Positions 6,084 to 7,088 of a DNA stretch of 7,088 nucleotides are shown here, one piece after another; position 1 is the first letter of the stretch; each line of letters begins with the position of its first letter. The stretch is from JAHHLP01 sp041609895 (lineage in GTDB: Bacteria > Bacteroidota > Rhodothermia > Rhodothermales > JABDKH01): contig JBFIPX010000171.1 in the NCBI GenBank assembly GCA_041609895.1, positions 1 to 7,088 on the forward strand, read 5' to 3'. The notes under the pieces are model-generated. The model had not been told where the DNA came from. It did no database searches and saw only the letters and a program-made list of their open reading frames with translations. Position numbers and translations under genes: made by a program.

Positions 6084-6572
6084 GTGCAAAAGTCAACGGC
6101 CGTGAGCCGCAAAGAACATGCGCCACTCTGCGGTCCGTTCTGCAGCAAGCCAGGGGTTCGGCTCCCCTTGGCTCGACGGAGAATCCCACCAGAAGTGCCG
6201 AATGTAGGCCCGGGCGGTGATCTGAAGAAATGTGACGGTGACACGTTCGAGAACTTCAAGAAGTTCAACATCGCTCTGTTCCAGCGCACCACCCGGGACG
6301 GCACTTGGCACATGGACGGCTATACGGACGACCCTGACAAGCTGACCATCAACGTGACAACCTGTGCGAATGTGGACCTATTCGGCGAACTAGGCGTGCC
6401 CGAGCTGGGCAAGTTCGGCTGCGATCACGATCTGGCCGGCTATGCGGTGATTGAAGACGACGTGGATTGCGAGTTCCGCAGGCTGTGTACCATTGCGAAG
6501 GGAGACGACAGATGCGTGTTCGAGTTCTACAGAAAGGGAACGGCGCCTGATAACGCCCACCTGAACAAGTAG
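6084..6572 (+). CDS. ATC hydrolase-family ORF (L-2-amino-thiazoline-4-carboxylate hydrolase-like), 5'-truncated
   Basis: A 162-residue frame from a GTG at 6084. Residues about 50-152 carry the C-terminal signature of the ATC hydrolase family (PF14196): INVTTC (89-94), ELGVPELGKFGCDHD (102-116), then a stretch ending GDDRCVFEFYRKG (140-152), with cysteines 94, 113 and 144. The studied Pseudomonas enzyme opens the thiazoline ring of L-ATC to N-carbamoyl-L-cysteine, on the way to cysteine; many family members have unknown substrates. Residues 1-42 are not family sequence: 22-40 are the translation of tRNA fragment 3 and its half-hairpin. The normal N-terminal helical part is therefore missing and the frame is open by chance. 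Only a weak TAGG precedes the GTG, and an internal ATG at 6312 has no good ribosome site. Most likely a truncated gene with no function, though cysteine positions are preserved. The family call is good; expression is doubtful. Confidence 0.65.
   Translation: MQKSTAVSRKEHAPLCGPFCSKPGVRLPLARRRIPPEVPNVGPGGDLKKCDGDTFENFKKFNIALFQRTTRDGTWHMDGYTDDPDKLTINVTTCANVDLFGELGVPELGKFGCDHDLAGYAVIEDDVDCEFRRLCTIAKGDDRCVFEFYRKGTAPDNAHLNK
6152..6204 (+). repeat. tRNA-Ala T-arm/acceptor remnant, copy 3, with half hairpin
   Basis: T stem AGGGG/CCCCT is fully paired around the loop TTCGGCT, followed by acceptor strand TGGCTCG and discriminator A (to 6176). The anticodon half seen in the other copies is lost or unrecognisable. 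Downstream, CGGAGAATCCC matches copy 1, and CCACCAGAAGTGCCGAATG matches the left arm and loop of the copy 2 and 4 hairpins. The right arm is missing: homology stops at about 6204, where ATC-hydrolase sequence takes over. This is a rearrangement junction. Confidence 0.75.
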
Positions 6573-6637
6573 GTTATGAGGATGGAAGTATTGATAGGAG
6601 TCTGGTGAAACGCATCATTGAAGGAAGCGGCCTGTTC

Positions 6638-6656
6638 GTGTACCCCATGTGTACCC
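6638..6656 (+). repeat. GTGTACCC pair (arm-site-like), copy 3
   Basis: GTGTACCC at 6638-6645 and 6649-6656, both perfect, again on an 11-nt period. It lies 64 nt before the next pair at 6702. Because it sits directly after the ATC-hydrolase frame, it may belong to the same attachment region as the 6702 pair or be the remains of a separate unit. Confidence 0.65.
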
Positions 6657-6692
6657 TCTACGTACTACTCGGTCCCGATCGTCAGAATGACC

Positions 6693-6723
6693 CCTGAATC
6701 CGTGTACCCTTTGTTTACCCACC
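6693..6723 (+). repeat. GTGTACCC pair with flanks (arm-site-like), copy 4
   Basis: GTGTACCC at 6702-6709 and GTTTACCC at 6713-6720. The 31-nt block, starting CCTGAATCC, matches 4175-4205 at 29 positions, yet here no gene ends in it. The first box is 80 nt before tRNA fragment 4, exactly as at copy 2. Confidence 0.75.
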
Positions 6724-6744
6724 AAAACGCGACCTGCCCATAAT

Positions 6745-6771
6745 AGACTGTTCCACACACGACTACAGTCT
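6745..6771. repeat. 7-bp inverted repeat between iterons and tRNA fragment 4
   Basis: AGACTGT (6745-6751) and ACAGTCT (6765-6771) are perfect complements around 13 nt. The left arm is in the same register as AGATTGC at 4227-4233 in unit 2, but unit 2 lacks the right arm, so the inverted repeat is not a conserved part of the site. Confidence 0.4.
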
Positions 6772-6781
6772 GCGACCCTAA

Positions 6782-6825
6782 CAATGGCATTGTAGAGGTC
6801 AGGGTTTCGACTCCCCTTGGCTCCA
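6782..6825 (+). repeat. tRNA-Ala(GGC) 3'-half fragment, copy 4 (attR-like)
   Basis: The same 44-nt block: identical over CAATGGCATTGTAGAGGTC, then T arm AGGGT-TTCGACT-CCCCT, acceptor strand TGGCTCC and A. The only defect is the last T-stem pair. Its left flank (CGACCCTAA) differs from copies 1 and 2, so shared sequence starts inside the anticodon stem. No D arm or 5' acceptor strand precedes it. Confidence 0.9.
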
Positions 6826-6827
6826 CG

Positions 6828-6875
6828 AAGAATCTCATCAGGATTGCCGAATGAGGTGAGTCTGGTGGGATTCTT
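6828..6875. terminator. 14-bp hairpin after tRNA fragment 4
   Basis: AAGAATCTCATCAG (6828-6841) pairs with CTGGTGGGATTCTT (6862-6875) along its whole length with two T-G pairs. The 20-nt loop holds TTGCCGAATGA, close to the loop at 4327-4336. A TTCTTTCAATT run closes it. It is suited to rho-independent termination between the unit on the left and the convergent T9SS gene on the right. Confidence 0.65.
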
Positions 6876-6924
6876 TCAATTCCTCCCTCCGGTACCCATC
6901 AGGGCCTAGTGACCGCCGACGCCC

Positions 6925-6943
6925 GTATACCCTACTTGTACCC
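6925..6943 (+). repeat. Variant GTGTACCC pair (GTATACCC/TTGTACCC)
   Basis: GTATACCC (6925-6932) and TTGTACCC (6936-6943) keep the 11-nt period and orientation of the other pairs but lie downstream of tRNA fragment 4, just before the end of a T9SS gene. No tRNA fragment follows within the window, since coding sequence starts at 6981. It may be an arm site of the opposite element end or a decayed leftover. Confidence 0.45.
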
Positions 6944-6980
6944 AAGTTGAAGCCCCATACAGAGACGTCGACGACGGGCA

Positions 6981-7088
6981 CTACCTCACCACCATCCGCT
7001 TGGTCTCGACGTAGTCCCCGACCTGTACGCGATACAGGAAAATCCCCGAGGGGAGGCCGGTAGCGTCGAAGGAGACGTCGTGGGTGCC
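6981..7088 (-). CDS. 3' end of a T9SS-sorted secreted protein, 5' part beyond window
   Basis: Reading leftward from the window edge, 35 codons and a TAG stop encode the end of a T9SS type A sorting domain: DVSFDATGLPSGIFLYR, then VQVGDYVETKRMVVR. It closely parallels the tails of the 4425-5927 gene and of the 1431-1524 remnant. Since only the sorting tail is visible, the function of the protein cannot be told. It ends 155 nt after tRNA fragment 4, repeating the fragment-then-T9SS-end order of the other units. Confidence 0.85.
   Translation of the reverse strand, partial: GTHDVSFDATGLPSGIFLYRVQVGDYVETKRMVVR

Larger units (their letters stand above)
4308..6825 (+). mobile_element. Putative tRNA-Ala-delimited cassette(s): T9SS propeller plus ATC-hydrolase fragment
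   Basis: This roughly 2.5-kb segment runs from the end of tRNA fragment 2 to the end of fragment 4. It holds an intact minus-strand T9SS propeller gene, an internal T-arm remnant joined to a truncated ATC-hydrolase gene, two GTGTACCC pairs and the closing fragment. The internal remnant at 6152 suggests two units merged by deletion. No recombinase gene is present. Confidence is limited because mobility is inferred only from repeats and layout. Confidence 0.42.

Noticed and set aside
6068..6096. Sigma70-like promoter on the minus strand (TTGACT, 17-nt spacer, TATCCA) for the propeller gene
   Set aside because: The -35 box is good, but TATCCA matches only half of the -10 consensus, the site is about 140 nt from the ATG, and FCB bacteria often use other promoter types. 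Too weak to annotate.
4184..6943. CRISPR array or replication-origin iterons
   Set aside because: The repeats are 8-mers in isolated pairs far apart, without regular spacers, Rep gene or AT-rich tract.
1200..6980. Integron attC sites or a chromosomal integron
   Set aside because: I looked for paired RYYYAAC/GTTRRRY boxes at unit ends and saw none; the shared element is tRNA-derived and no intI is present.

Overview
The window looks like an accessory region of a bacterium from the FCB superphylum, perhaps Rhodothermota or a related marine candidate phylum. The evidence is three minus-strand genes or gene tails ending in a type IX secretion (T9SS) C-terminal sorting domain, a DUF7948/SBBP beta-propeller protein, and a Ser/Thr kinase fused to TolB-like and TPR domains. 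The DNA reads as moderately GC-rich, and Shine-Dalgarno sequences precede at least two genes. Finer taxonomy cannot be read from the sequence.

Layout, left to right: (1) the 5' part of a minus-strand DUF7948/SBBP gene (1-911), followed by a probable broken plus-strand kinase/TPR remnant (about 945-1120), a decayed GTGTACCC pair (1182-1200) and a 3' half of tRNA-Ala(GGC) (1262-1305). (2) A frameshifted T9SS tail on the minus strand (1431-1524), an intact plus-strand kinase-TolB-TPR gene (1834-4179), a clean GTGTACCC pair (4184-4202), a second tRNA-Ala 3' half (4264-4307) and a hairpin (4316-4351). (3) An intact minus-strand secreted seven-repeat propeller with a T9SS tail (4425-5927), a tRNA-Ala T-arm remnant (6152-6176) welded to the 3' part of an L-2-amino-thiazoline-4-carboxylate (ATC) hydrolase-like gene (open frame 6084-6572), two GTGTACCC pairs (6638-6656, 6702-6720), a fourth tRNA-Ala fragment (6782-6825) and its hairpin (6828-6875). 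(4) A further GTGTACCC-like pair (6925-6943) and the 3' end of another minus-strand T9SS gene (6981-7088).

The main result is a repeating architecture that ordinary gene annotation would miss. Three 44-nt fragments start in the anticodon stem of tRNA-Ala(GGC) and run to its 3' end with no 5' half. Each is preceded, at exactly 80 nt start to start, by two direct 8-mers of consensus GTGTACCC on an 11-nt period (degenerate at the first copy), and two of the three are followed by a long hairpin. Between successive fragments the cargo repeats the same plan: a minus-strand T9SS gene or gene end just after the tRNA fragment, then a plus-strand gene running toward the next one. I infer a tandem array of non-autonomous cassettes or genomic-island remnants delimited by tRNA-Ala attR-like sites: anticodon-loop core plus arm-type integrase sites, with the tyrosine recombinase supplied from outside the window. 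No integrase is visible here, so mobility is inference. The tRNA identity, the iterons and the spacings can be read directly.
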